From positions 1-42,852 of the forward strand of contig CAZAXX010000009.1 of assembly GCA_964489265.1 (NCBI GenBank): DNA of 42,852 bases, in the 5' to 3' direction. This document shows positions 32,832 through 40,968 of this stretch, one piece after another (the stretch's first letter is position 1; each line of letters opens with the position of its first letter). A model generated the notes under the pieces. The model was not told the DNA's origin. It saw only the letters and a list, made by a program, of their open reading frames with translations, and made no database searches. Origin of the DNA: CAYRUP01 sp964489265. GTDB lineage: Bacteria > Pseudomonadota > Gammaproteobacteria > DSM-16500. Made by a program: the position numbers and the translations under genes.

Positions 32832-33018
32832 CTTTTAACAAAAACTCCGCCCCGCAATAAGGGCAAGTAACCTGGCCGGTTTCTTCAATCGGTAAATAAA
32901 CACGCGGGTGAGCGTCCCAAACTCGCATTTCTATCGTTGGACAAGATAATGGTAAATCGGCACGCGTGACTTCATAACGTCTTTTCGTGCACGCTTGTTC
33001 TAACGGCGCATTCTCCAT
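32818..33018 (-). CDS. Zinc-finger domain-containing protein (CHCC type)
   Basis: 66 residues from the ATG at 33018, with AGGAG 6 nt upstream (the in-frame GTG one codon earlier is less likely). It carries the CHCC zinc site Cys27, His38, Cys53 and Cys56 (Met1-Met2 numbering; one less from the chosen start) in SCP...HPRVYLPI...CPYCGAEF, the fold related to mitochondrial complex I subunit NDUFS6. Small proteins of this family are often encoded next to LPS or branched-chain genes in gammaproteobacteria; their role is unknown. It overlaps waaF by 14 bp. Confidence 0.85.
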   Translation of the reverse strand: MENAPLEQACTKRRYEVTRADLPLSCPTIEMRVWDAHPRVYLPIEETGQVTCPYCGAEFLLKDDNQ

Positions 33019-33047
33019 CACTCTCTCCTGAAATATCTCGCTGGGCG

Positions 33048-33980
33048 CTAATGATACATGATTTCGAGCAATGATTGAATTCCCTGCTCAAGATTTGTTG
33101 AATAATAAAAGCCCAGATGGTCCTTCGCCTTATCGATTTTCGCGTAAGATTGGGCTACATCGCCTGCCCGTGCGGGCACAAATTCCAAGCGAGCCGGTTT
33201 CTTGCCTAGCGTTTCGATATATTGCACCAGATTTTGCAGGGTTTCCGGAATGCCCGTCGCAATATTCAGCACACCACTATAATCGCCAGTCAGCGCCAAT
33301 AAATTGGCTTTCGCAATATCAGAAACATGAATAAAATCACGCGATTGCTTGCCATCGCCAAAAATCGTAATCGTTTTGTTTTGTTGATAAAACTCAATAA
33401 ATTTGGAAATAACACCCGAATAAGGTGACGTGGGATCCTGGCGCGGGCCATAGGCATTGAAATAGCGCAAGCCTAAGCTTTTGATATTAAATAATCGCGC
33501 ATACAAATCCGCATAACGTTCATTATTCGCTTTTTCTAATGCATAAGGCGATAAGGCGGCGGCGAGTGGCGCACTATCATCGCAGGGCAATTTCGAACTA
33601 TCGCCATAAACTGCGGCACTCGAGGCATAGACCAGCCGAATTGGCTTACCTGACTCGCGAATCGCCTGCAAAATGTGAATAAATCCCTGCATATTCACTT
33701 GCAATGATTTCACGGGTTCTTCAATTGATTTGGGCACGGATGGCAACGCAGCTAAATGTAAAACAGCATCACAATTCGCCACAATCCTTTTTACCAGAGC
33801 ATAATCGAGGATGTCGCCGTTGATGAACTCAAGATGTGGGTGGGTTAAATCAAGATAATCTAAATTGCCTGAGGCCAAGTTATCCAACACGATAACTTTT
33901 TTATCATTCGCTAATAACAAATCTACTGTATGAGAGCCAATAAATCCGGCGCCACCCGTTACTAATATTTGCTGCATCAT
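33048..33980 (-). CDS. NAD-dependent nucleotide-sugar epimerase/dehydratase
   Basis: Extended short-chain dehydrogenase of 310 residues. NAD-binding TGGAGFIGSH (8-17), then VLDNLASGN and GDILD; the catalytic YASSAAVYG and Tyr146-x3-Lys150 (YALEK) are intact. LRYFNAYGPRQDPTSPYSGVI is typical of UDP-glucose/UDP-GlcNAc 4-epimerases of the WbpP/GalE type. Exact substrate unknown; the context with waaF and waaC suggests LPS or capsule sugar supply. It is first in a four-gene envelope operon, 29 bp before the zinc-finger gene. Confidence 0.88.
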   Translation of the reverse strand: MMQQILVTGGAGFIGSHTVDLLLANDKKVIVLDNLASGNLDYLDLTHPHLEFINGDILDYALVKRIVANCDAVLHLAALPSVPKSIEEPVKSLQVNMQGFIHILQAIRESGKPIRLVYASSAAVYGDSSKLPCDDSAPLAAALSPYALEKANNERYADLYARLFNIKSLGLRYFNAYGPRQDPTSPYSGVISKFIEFYQQNKTITIFGDGKQSRDFIHVSDIAKANLLALTGDYSGVLNIATGIPETLQNLVQYIETLGKKPARLEFVPARAGDVAQSYAKIDKAKDHLGFYYSTNLEQGIQSLLEIMYH

Positions 33981-34023
33981 TTATATCCGCACAAAAAACA
34001 AAAGATTGTCACAGTGAAGAGTT

Positions 34024-34063
34024 CATAGTGGCATATCCTATGCCGAACCCCTCACTATGACAA
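34024..34063 (-). promoter_or_regulatory. Candidate promoter of the epimerase-zinc finger-waaF-waaC operon, within a palindrome
   Basis: Minus strand: -35 TTGTCA (34063-34058), a 17-bp spacer and -10 TAGGAT (34040-34035). The region is also an interrupted palindrome: CATAGTG (34024-34030) pairs with CACTATG (34053-34059) and GCATA with TATGC inside it, so a regulator dimer or a leader hairpin could act here. Confidence 0.45.
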
Positions 34064-34123
34064 AACCAAACTTTTTTGACCGCGCAGAGTATAGAACGAA
34101 ATGCTGGAATACGGAAGGAAAAT

Positions 34124-34199
34124 GTCATCCTGAACGCAGTGAAGGATCTCCCAATAAATATGAGGAGATCCTTCGAGCAAAAGACGCTCTCAGGATGAC
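34124..34199. repeat. Palindromic repeat, copy 5, variant right arm
   Basis: The left arm begins GTCATCCTGAACGCAGTG; the right arm is the GATCCTTCGAGCAAAAGACG then CTCTCAGGATGAC version seen at 20789-20863. It lies downstream of the phosphatidylcholine synthase stop, 7 bp away. Confidence 0.75.
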
Positions 34200-34206
34200 A
34201 CGCGTG

Positions 34207-34947
34207 TCATTCCACCACCGGCTCCTTAAACAAAGGCCGCCAGGTCCGATAAAGACTAATCGCAACATACAATAAAAGATAACCCGTAGAAAGCGACACC
34301 AGCATCACGTTCGTCTTAGGATAAACCCACAACAATCCCGCGGTCGCCACGCCCCAAACAATCGTGGCCAACAACATCGCAATACGTAAAAACGTACTAT
34401 GCGCTAAATATTCCAAACGTGAAGGGTAAACATATTTGATCGGAACGAAACTTAACACCGCTAACGATAAAATTATTATTAAATTAACAACCGGATTCAT
34501 TTGCCAAAAAAATAAATAAAACATGACAATATTCCAATAACTCGGGAATCCTTTAAAAAAATGATCTAACGTTTTTGCATCGACTTGCGTGAATTGATAC
34601 GCAGAACAAAGTGTAATCGCAATGACACAAGGAAAACTCCAACCTGGCGGCACCAGAGGAATCGCTAATAAAAAGAAAGCGGGCACCATGGTGTACGTAA
34701 AAAAATCCACGATATTATCAAGCAACGCGCCATCAATTTGCGGCACAGCGATTTTGATTTTGATTAATCGGGCAAAAAATCCATCGACGGCATCAATGAC
34801 AATCGCACCACCCATTAACCAAAAAGAAAGAATGGGTTTGCCATGATAAATTGCTAATAATGCCAATAACCCAATATAAGCTCCGCTCGCAGTAAATGCA
34901 TGCACTAACCACCCGGCTAAACGTTGTTGCCATGTCACTACCGACAT
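34207..34947 (-). CDS. pcs: Phosphatidylcholine synthase
   Basis: Condenses CDP-diacylglycerol with choline to make phosphatidylcholine in one step. 246 residues from the ATG at 34947, which has AAGGAG 6 nt upstream. About eight membrane segments. The CDP-alcohol phosphotransferase motif DG-x2-AR-x12-G-x3-D-x3-D is present in VDGFFARLIKIKIAVPQ then IDGALLDNIVDF; the 12-residue spacing is characteristic of Pcs. FKGFPSYWNIVMFYLF is another Pcs-conserved block. Choline is usually taken from a eukaryotic host. It lies 14 bp after nhaA, co-directional. Confidence 0.9.
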   Translation of the reverse strand: MSVVTWQQRLAGWLVHAFTASGAYIGLLALLAIYHGKPILSFWLMGGAIVIDAVDGFFARLIKIKIAVPQIDGALLDNIVDFFTYTMVPAFFLLAIPLVPPGWSFPCVIAITLCSAYQFTQVDAKTLDHFFKGFPSYWNIVMFYLFFWQMNPVVNLIIILSLAVLSFVPIKYVYPSRLEYLAHSTFLRIAMLLATIVWGVATAGLLWVYPKTNVMLVSLSTGYLLLYVAISLYRTWRPLFKEPVVE

Positions 34948-34961
34948 TTTATCTCCTTGCT

Positions 34962-36134
34962 TCAATCGCGCGCCCTCTTTTTTCTTGTCACAAAAGCAAT
35001 ATGCAAAATTGCTGCGCCAATCACACCAGATAGGAGTGAGCCTAGCAAAACCCCTAAGCGTACTTTTATTAAATAAATTGGATTATCATTTTCGAATGCA
35101 AGCGTACCAAGAAACAAACTCATAGTAAAACCAATACCACACAAAACCGCAACGCCATATAATTGCAGCCACGTGGTGCCTTCTGGCAGTTTTGCCCAAC
35201 CCAATTTAATTAATGTCAAAACAAAACCAAAAACGCCTAACTGTTTCCCGATTACCAAACCACAAATAATGCCTAGCGTCAGATAATCAAATAAACTCGC
35301 GAGCGGTGCGCCAATAAATGAGACGCCCGCATTAATAAAAGCAAATAAAGGCATGACAAAATACGCAACGCAAGGATGCAAGATTTTTTCCAATCGATGC
35401 AGCGGCGATTTTTTTTCATGAATTGGAATTAACAATGCCAATAACACACCCGCCACGGTCGCGTGCACGCCTGAGTTCAGTACACATAACCATAATAAAA
35501 AACCGACTGTGAGATAAGGCCACAACCGTGTTACACCTAAAATATTAAATCCCCATAAAATAAAAAATAACACGCAGGCAAAAATCAGCATCATAAAAGA
35601 TAAGGTGCCGGTGTGACTGATGGCGATAATGAGAATGGCACCGACATCATCAAAAATAGCTAACGCCATGAGAAATAATTTCAATCCAAGCGGCACTCGT
35701 CGCCCAAATAACGACAACACACCGAGCGCAAAAGCAATGTCGGTTGCAACAGGAATGGCCCAGCCTTTTAATGCATCGGGATGTGAACTATTTAGTAAAA
35801 TAAAAATGCCGACTGGAACCAACATTCCACCGAGCGCGGCAATGCCTGGCAAAATAATTTGTTTTCTATCAACAAATACGCCTGTCAAAAATTCGCGTTT
35901 TAATTCCAGCCCAACCAGCAAGAAAAAAAATGTCATTAAGCCTTCATTAATCCAGAATGGAAGTGGCGCCACAAAACTCCATTCGGCAAAATTAACTTGG
36001 ATGGGCCATTGCTGAATAGCTTGATAAAGATAGGCAAACGGTGAGTTTTCGAGTATCAGCGCGAGGATCGCCATGGCGAATAAGATAATTCCGGCGGTCG
36101 ATTCCAGCTTTAAATAGGCGCGGATTGGCTTCAC
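34962..36134 (-). CDS. nhaA: Na+/H+ antiporter NhaA
   Basis: Exchanges sodium for protons across the inner membrane. 390 residues, GTG start at 36134 with AAGGA 6 nt upstream. About 12 membrane segments. NEGLMTFFFLLVGLELKREF, ATDIAFALGVLSLFGRRVP and ALAIFDDVGAILIIA include the ion-binding Asp162-Asp163 pair and Asp132. E. coli NhaA is 388 residues. Divergent from pgk across a GC-rich palindrome. Confidence 0.95.
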   Translation of the reverse strand: MKPIRAYLKLESTAGIILFAMAILALILENSPFAYLYQAIQQWPIQVNFAEWSFVAPLPFWINEGLMTFFFLLVGLELKREFLTGVFVDRKQIILPGIAALGGMLVPVGIFILLNSSHPDALKGWAIPVATDIAFALGVLSLFGRRVPLGLKLFLMALAIFDDVGAILIIAISHTGTLSFMMLIFACVLFFILWGFNILGVTRLWPYLTVGFLLWLCVLNSGVHATVAGVLLALLIPIHEKKSPLHRLEKILHPCVAYFVMPLFAFINAGVSFIGAPLASLFDYLTLGIICGLVIGKQLGVFGFVLTLIKLGWAKLPEGTTWLQLYGVAVLCGIGFTMSLFLGTLAFENDNPIYLIKVRLGVLLGSLLSGVIGAAILHIAFVTRKKRARD

Positions 36135-36193
36135 GGTTTTTCCTTTTAATTAATCGGATAAAGCATAACATAGCCGTAATTGCATAATTCAGC

Positions 36194-36304
36194 GATTTTT
36201 TCGTGCCCGTGTGCGTGCCCGGGCCCGTGCCCGTCTTTTCAAGTAATGCGGGTCGAAGAAAAACCGGGCCCGGGCACGCTCACGGGCACGGGCACGAAAA
36301 ATCA
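36194..36304. repeat. GC-rich palindrome built of GTGCCC hexamers
   Basis: Left arm: GATTTTTTCGTGCCCGTG followed by GCGTGCCCGGGCCCG. Right arm: CGGGCCCGGGCACGCTCACG and GGGCACGGGCACGAAAAATC. About 27 bp of AT-richer sequence lies between the arms. The repeated GTGCCC/GGGCAC hexamers and extreme GC content stand out from the ~40% GC surroundings. It sits between the divergent nhaA and pgk genes, upstream of the pgk ribosome-binding site. Confidence 0.75.
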
Positions 36305-36382
36305 GTCATCTCACCAACCCCTTGTGTTTCCTTGCGTTATACAATACATTCTCATCCATCGATACTTATCTGGAGCCTGCTA

Positions 36383-37579
36383 ATGTCACTCATTAAAATG
36401 ACTGATCTGAAGTTAAAGGGAAAACGTGTTCTGATTCGTGAAGATCTGAATGTGCCAATCAAAAATGGCGTCATAACCAGCGATATCCGTATTCGTTCCG
36501 CACTTGCTACTATCAAATTAGCGCTAAAAGCAGGCGCAAAAGTCATGATTATGTCGCATCTCGGCAGACCCGATGAAAAAGGTCCACACGATGAGCAATA
36601 CTCCTTAGCACCGATTGCGGCACGTCTCTCGCAATTATTAAAAAAAGACGTTCCCCTTATTAAACATTGGGTCAGCGGTTTTTCCATGGGCGACCATGAT
36701 GTGGTCTTATTGGAAAATGTGCGCTACAACCATGGCGAAACCAATAACGGCGTTGAACTTTCGCAAAAAATGGCGCGATTATGCGATGTTTTTGTGATGG
36801 ATGCCTTTGCCACTGCGCATCGTGCTGAAGCGTCTACCTGCGGCATTATTAATTATGCACCCATTGCTTGCGCCGGTCCCTTGCTCGTTGCTGAATTAGA
36901 AGCTTTATCCAAAGTCATGGAAAATCCCAAGAAGCCAATCGTTGCGATCGTCGGCGGCTCAAAAGTTTCAACCAAATTAACGTTGCTGGATTCACTTTCC
37001 CAAAAAGTGGATTGCTTAATCATCGGTGGCGGGATTGCTAATACCTTTATCGCAGCAGAAGGTTACACCGTTGGCAAATCACTCTATGAACCTGACTTGA
37101 TTGATGAAGCAGAACGCATGGCACTGTCTGCAAAAAAACGCGGCGCGGAAATTCCAATTCCAACCGATGTCATTGTCGGCGAAAAACTGTCAGAAGATTC
37201 AGAAAGTTCAGTCCGATTAGTTTCACAAGTCGATGATGTAGAAAAAATTTATGACATTGGTCCAGACACCATCAAGAAATTAACTGCCATCATTAAAAAA
37301 GCCAAAACGATTTTATGGAACGGCCCAGTCGGCGCATTTGAAATTGAGCAATACTCAAAAGGAACACGCGCCATTGCGAAAGCGATTGCAGAAAGTTCGG
37401 GTTACTCCGTCGCTGGTGGTGGAGACACTCTCGCTGCGATTGAAGCCTATGATGTTGCAAAAGATATCGATTACATATCCACCGGTGGTGGCGCATTCCT
37501 TTCATTCCTGGAAGGAAAACCGTTGCCTGCCATCACTGCATTAGAAGAACGAGCGAAAAAAGACGAGAAGGTTACATGA
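36383..37579 (+). CDS. pgk: Phosphoglycerate kinase
   Basis: Glycolytic enzyme converting 1,3-bisphosphoglycerate and ADP to 3-phosphoglycerate and ATP. 398 residues from the ATG at 36383, with GGAG 7 nt upstream; the longer reading frame from 36203 runs through the GC-rich palindrome and is rejected. RVLIREDLNVPI, SHLGRPDEKG, ENVRYNHGE, GGSKVSTKL, NGPVGAFE and GGGDTLAAIE are all present in order. It overlaps pyk by 4 bp (ATGA). Confidence 0.97.
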   Translation: MSLIKMTDLKLKGKRVLIREDLNVPIKNGVITSDIRIRSALATIKLALKAGAKVMIMSHLGRPDEKGPHDEQYSLAPIAARLSQLLKKDVPLIKHWVSGFSMGDHDVVLLENVRYNHGETNNGVELSQKMARLCDVFVMDAFATAHRAEASTCGIINYAPIACAGPLLVAELEALSKVMENPKKPIVAIVGGSKVSTKLTLLDSLSQKVDCLIIGGGIANTFIAAEGYTVGKSLYEPDLIDEAERMALSAKKRGAEIPIPTDVIVGEKLSEDSESSVRLVSQVDDVEKIYDIGPDTIKKLTAIIKKAKTILWNGPVGAFEIEQYSKGTRAIAKAIAESSGYSVAGGGDTLAAIEAYDVAKDIDYISTGGGAFLSFLEGKPLPAITALEERAKKDEKVT

Positions 37580-39045
37580 ATAATTTACGCCGCACTAAAA
37601 TTGTTGTCACACTGGGCCCATCACTTGATGACCCAGAAATCTTGAGACGTGTTATCGCATCCGGTGCTGATGTGTTTCGCGCGAACTTTTCGCACGGTTC
37701 GCGTGAAACGCACGAACAACGCATCACAATGGTTCGCAAATTAGCGGCTGAAATTGGCAAAGCCGTTGCGATTCTTGCTGATTTGCAAGGACCCAAAATT
37801 CGGATTGGCCGATTTAAAAATAAAAAAATACACGTGAAAGAAGGACAATCATTTGTTTTCGACACTGAGCTTGCTGATGACGAAGGCACAGAAGAAACAG
37901 TAAGCCTTGACTACAAAGATCTTCCCAATGATGTTCATCCAGGCGATACATTATTACTGGATGATGGCCGCATTGTGATGCAAGTTGAAAAAATTGAAGC
38001 GCATCGCATTTTTTGTAAAGTCATTGTCGAAGGCGAATTATCGAATAATAAAGGGATTAATCGGTTAGGTGGCGGCTTGTCTGCGGAAGCGCTCACTGAC
38101 AAAGATCGTTCTGATTTAATTGAAGCAGTCCGTCTCGAAGCAGATTACATCGCAATTTCTTTTCCACGCAATGCAGATGACATTAAAGAAGCGCGCGTCT
38201 TACTCAAAGCAGCCGGTGGCACCGCTGGCATCATTGCTAAAATTGAGCGTGCAGAAGCTGTAACGAACATTGAAGAAATTATTCGCGCATCCGATGCTGT
38301 GATGGTTGCGCGCGGTGATTTAGGTGTTGAATTAGGTGATGCAGAATTACCTGGCGTGCAAAAACAAATTATTCGCGCCGCACGTGCGCTGAATAAACCT
38401 GTCATCACTGCAACGCAAATGCTGGAAACCATGACTTACAACACGATCCCAACGCGTGCTGAAGTATCAGACGTTGCAAACGCCGTGTTAGATGGCACTG
38501 ACGCTGTCATGTTGTCGCAAGAAACTGCGGTTGGTAAATATCCTGATAAAGCAGTTGCTGCAATGGATCGAATTTGTTTAAGCGCAGAAAAAAATCCTAG
38601 CGCAAAAACCTCACGTCATCGCCTGGAATTTCATTTCAAATATGTAGATGAAGCAATTGCCATGGCAACGATGTACACCGCAAATCATTTAGATATTAAA
38701 GCGATTATTACGTTAACAGAATCCGGCACATCACCACTTTGGATGTCACGCATCAAATCCAGTATTCCAATTTATGGTTTAAGTCGGCATGCCACCACGC
38801 AACGCCGTATGGCTCTTTATCGTGGTGTTTATCCGATACCTTTTGATGCAACGCACATTGATCGTCGCGTGATTAATCAATCCGCTGTTGATCAATTACA
38901 AAAACGCGGCATCCTGAAAGACGGTGATCTGGTGATTATTACTAAAGGCGATTTGATCGGCGTACACGGTAGAACCAATTCGATGAAAATCGTCACGGTC
39001 GGCAGCTTGCCAAAAATTGTTTTGCAGGACGCAAAAAAAGAGTAA
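37576..39045 (+). CDS. pyk: Pyruvate kinase
   Basis: Converts phosphoenolpyruvate and ADP to pyruvate and ATP. 489 residues. RRTKIVVTLGPSLDDPE, RANFSHGSRETH, ADLQGPKIRIG, IIAKIERAEAV, VMVARGDLGVELG, ITATQMLETM and VSDVANAVLDGTDAVMLSQET are classical signatures. The C-terminal allosteric domain is complete. Translationally coupled to pgk by overlap. It may be pykA-type; the isozyme was not resolved. Confidence 0.96.
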   Translation: MNNLRRTKIVVTLGPSLDDPEILRRVIASGADVFRANFSHGSRETHEQRITMVRKLAAEIGKAVAILADLQGPKIRIGRFKNKKIHVKEGQSFVFDTELADDEGTEETVSLDYKDLPNDVHPGDTLLLDDGRIVMQVEKIEAHRIFCKVIVEGELSNNKGINRLGGGLSAEALTDKDRSDLIEAVRLEADYIAISFPRNADDIKEARVLLKAAGGTAGIIAKIERAEAVTNIEEIIRASDAVMVARGDLGVELGDAELPGVQKQIIRAARALNKPVITATQMLETMTYNTIPTRAEVSDVANAVLDGTDAVMLSQETAVGKYPDKAVAAMDRICLSAEKNPSAKTSRHRLEFHFKYVDEAIAMATMYTANHLDIKAIITLTESGTSPLWMSRIKSSIPIYGLSRHATTQRRMALYRGVYPIPFDATHIDRRVINQSAVDQLQKRGILKDGDLVIITKGDLIGVHGRTNSMKIVTVGSLPKIVLQDAKKE

Positions 39046-39076
39046 TTTTTTCTTCAACCATTGTTGGGTTACTTAC

Positions 39077-39646
39077 ATGAATCAAATTCCATCGTTGCCG
39101 AGCTATACTGAAATTGCTGATTTACTCGCTGAAGCGCATACGACATTTACACCTTCCCAAGTACATGGATTGTTTTGCGGATATATTTGCGCGACATCCG
39201 GCAAAGTGGATAGTCGTTGGGAAAAAATTGTGTTTGGTAAAAACAAACACGCTGAATGCCGTGAATTGCTGCAAGAAATTTATGAAACAAGTTATCATCA
39301 AATGAGTGAATTTTCGTTTGAATTTACTTTGATATTACCGAGTGATGATACTGACATCAATGTGCGAACTGAAGCACTTGGACTTTGGTGCCAAGGTTTT
39401 TTAAGTGGCCTTGAGCAATGTCAAATTCCGCTCCAAAATCGCGAAGAAAGTGATGTAACAGATACCTTGAATGATATTATCGAAATTGCGCAAGTCAATT
39501 TCGGTGATATCGCAGATGATGATGAAGATGAAACTGCATATTTCGAATTAATGGAATATGTTAGACTAGGCACACTCTTGATTTTCCAAGATTTAAAAAT
39601 CGCAAATCCTAGCAACACCTCGGATGAGAATAACCAGCTGCATTAA
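39077..39646 (+). CDS. ygfB: UPF0149 family protein YgfB
   Basis: 189 residues from the ATG at 39077. All-helical UPF0149 domain with YTEIADLLAEAHTTFTPSQVHGLFCGYIC and LGLWCQGFLSGL; the acidic ADDDEDETAYFELMEYVRLGTLLIFQDL segment is typical. Precise cellular function unknown; in Pseudomonas a homologue represses ampDh3. The Shine-Dalgarno is weak (TTGGGTTACTTAC). It precedes pepP-ubiH as in E. coli and overlaps the pepP reading frame at TAATG. Confidence 0.92.
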   Translation: MNQIPSLPSYTEIADLLAEAHTTFTPSQVHGLFCGYICATSGKVDSRWEKIVFGKNKHAECRELLQEIYETSYHQMSEFSFEFTLILPSDDTDINVRTEALGLWCQGFLSGLEQCQIPLQNREESDVTDTLNDIIEIAQVNFGDIADDDEDETAYFELMEYVRLGTLLIFQDLKIANPSNTSDENNQLH

Positions 39647-39657
39647 TGGAGAGAAAC

Positions 39658-40968
39658 ATGCTGAAAATGACTGAATTCGCCAAACGACGCAAAGAACTTA
39701 TGAAACAAATTGGCCCTAGTGGCATCGTCATTTTAAAAGCAGCTGGATCTGTTGCGCGCAATCATTATCATGAATACCCTTTCCGCCAAAATAGCGATTT
39801 TTATTATTTAACTGGTTTTAATGAACCTGATGCTATGTTAGTTCTCGCGCCAAAACGAAAAAATGGCGAATTTATTTTATTTAATCGAGTGAGAGATCGC
39901 GAAAAAGAAATTTGGGATGGTTATCGCGCAGGACAAGAAGGTGCGCGCAAATTATTTGGTGCAGATGAAGCATATCCAATTGATGAATTCGAAAAACGTT
40001 TGCCTGATTTGCTCGAAGGACGTAATGAAATTCATTGTGCTGTCGGTGCGTGTGCTTCTTTCGACAGAGTTATCATCAATGCGCTTAACACGGTGCGTGG
40101 TAAAGTGCGCAGTGGTGTGCAAGCGCCTGCTGCTTTGATTGACATCAAACCTACTATCCATGAAATGCGTCTCATCAAAAGCCCTGCTGAAATTGATTTG
40201 ATGCGGAAAGCCGCGAATATTGCAGCAGATGGTCATATCCGTGCGATGCAATTTTGCAAACCCGGCATGAATGAATATCAATTGGAAGCTGAAATCACGC
40301 ATGAATTTCAACGCCAAGGCGCACGCAATCATGCTTACACACCGATCATCGGTAGTGGCGCGAATACTTGCATTTTGCATTACATCAGCAATGATCAAAA
40401 TATTAAAAAAGGCGATCTTGTGTTAATTGATGCGGGTGCTGAATATCATTATTACGCATCCGATGTCACACGCACTTTTCCCGCCAATGGTCGCTTCACA
40501 CCTGAGCAACGTGCGATTTATGAAATTGTGTTAGATGCACAAGTCGCTGGCATTAAAGCAGTGCGGCCAGGCATGGAGTGGCACAACATTGAAGCGCTGG
40601 TGGTGAAAACGATTACGCAAGGCTTAATGAAAGTTGGTTTGCTCAAAGGAAAATTAAACGATCTCATCAAGAATCAAGCTTATTTTCCTTTCTACATGCA
40701 TCGCTCTGGCCACTGGCTAGGATTAGACACACACGATGCCGGGCAATATAAAGTGGGTGATAAATGGCGTAAATTAGCGCCTGGCATGGTCAGAACGATT
40801 GAGCCAGGAATTTATATTTCGTCTGACATTCCAGGTGTTGCCAAACGCTGGCATAACATTGGCATTCGTATCGAAGATGATGTGTTAGTCACGAAAAACG
40901 GTCATGAAGTGTTAAGTCACAAAGTACCGAAACAAATTGCTGAAATTGAAGCATTGATGGCGAAATGA
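39658..40968 (+). CDS. pepP: Xaa-Pro aminopeptidase
   Basis: Removes N-terminal residues preceding proline. 436 residues from the ATG at 39658, with GGAGA 5 nt upstream (an in-frame ATG at 39646 lacks spacing). The pita-bread metallopeptidase ligands are present: Asp in LIDAGAEYHYYASDVTRTFP (two), His in HRSGHWLGLDTHD, Glu in RTIEPGIYI and Glu in GIRIEDDVLV. The N-terminal creatinase-like domain has FRQNSDFYYLTGFNEPDA. The stop overlaps the ubiH start by 4 bp. Confidence 0.96.
   Translation: MLKMTEFAKRRKELMKQIGPSGIVILKAAGSVARNHYHEYPFRQNSDFYYLTGFNEPDAMLVLAPKRKNGEFILFNRVRDREKEIWDGYRAGQEGARKLFGADEAYPIDEFEKRLPDLLEGRNEIHCAVGACASFDRVIINALNTVRGKVRSGVQAPAALIDIKPTIHEMRLIKSPAEIDLMRKAANIAADGHIRAMQFCKPGMNEYQLEAEITHEFQRQGARNHAYTPIIGSGANTCILHYISNDQNIKKGDLVLIDAGAEYHYYASDVTRTFPANGRFTPEQRAIYEIVLDAQVAGIKAVRPGMEWHNIEALVVKTITQGLMKVGLLKGKLNDLIKNQAYFPFYMHRSGHWLGLDTHDAGQYKVGDKWRKLAPGMVRTIEPGIYISSDIPGVAKRWHNIGIRIEDDVLVTKNGHEVLSHKVPKQIAEIEALMAK

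Noticed and set aside
853..34199. CRISPR-like repeats
   Set aside because: The repeated sequences are dispersed palindromes kilobases apart, without spacer spacing or cas genes.
36203..36382. N-terminal extension of pgk from an upstream ATG
   Set aside because: It runs through the GC-hexamer palindrome and lacks family similarity; the ATG at 36383 has a proper ribosome-binding site and the normal PGK N-terminus.
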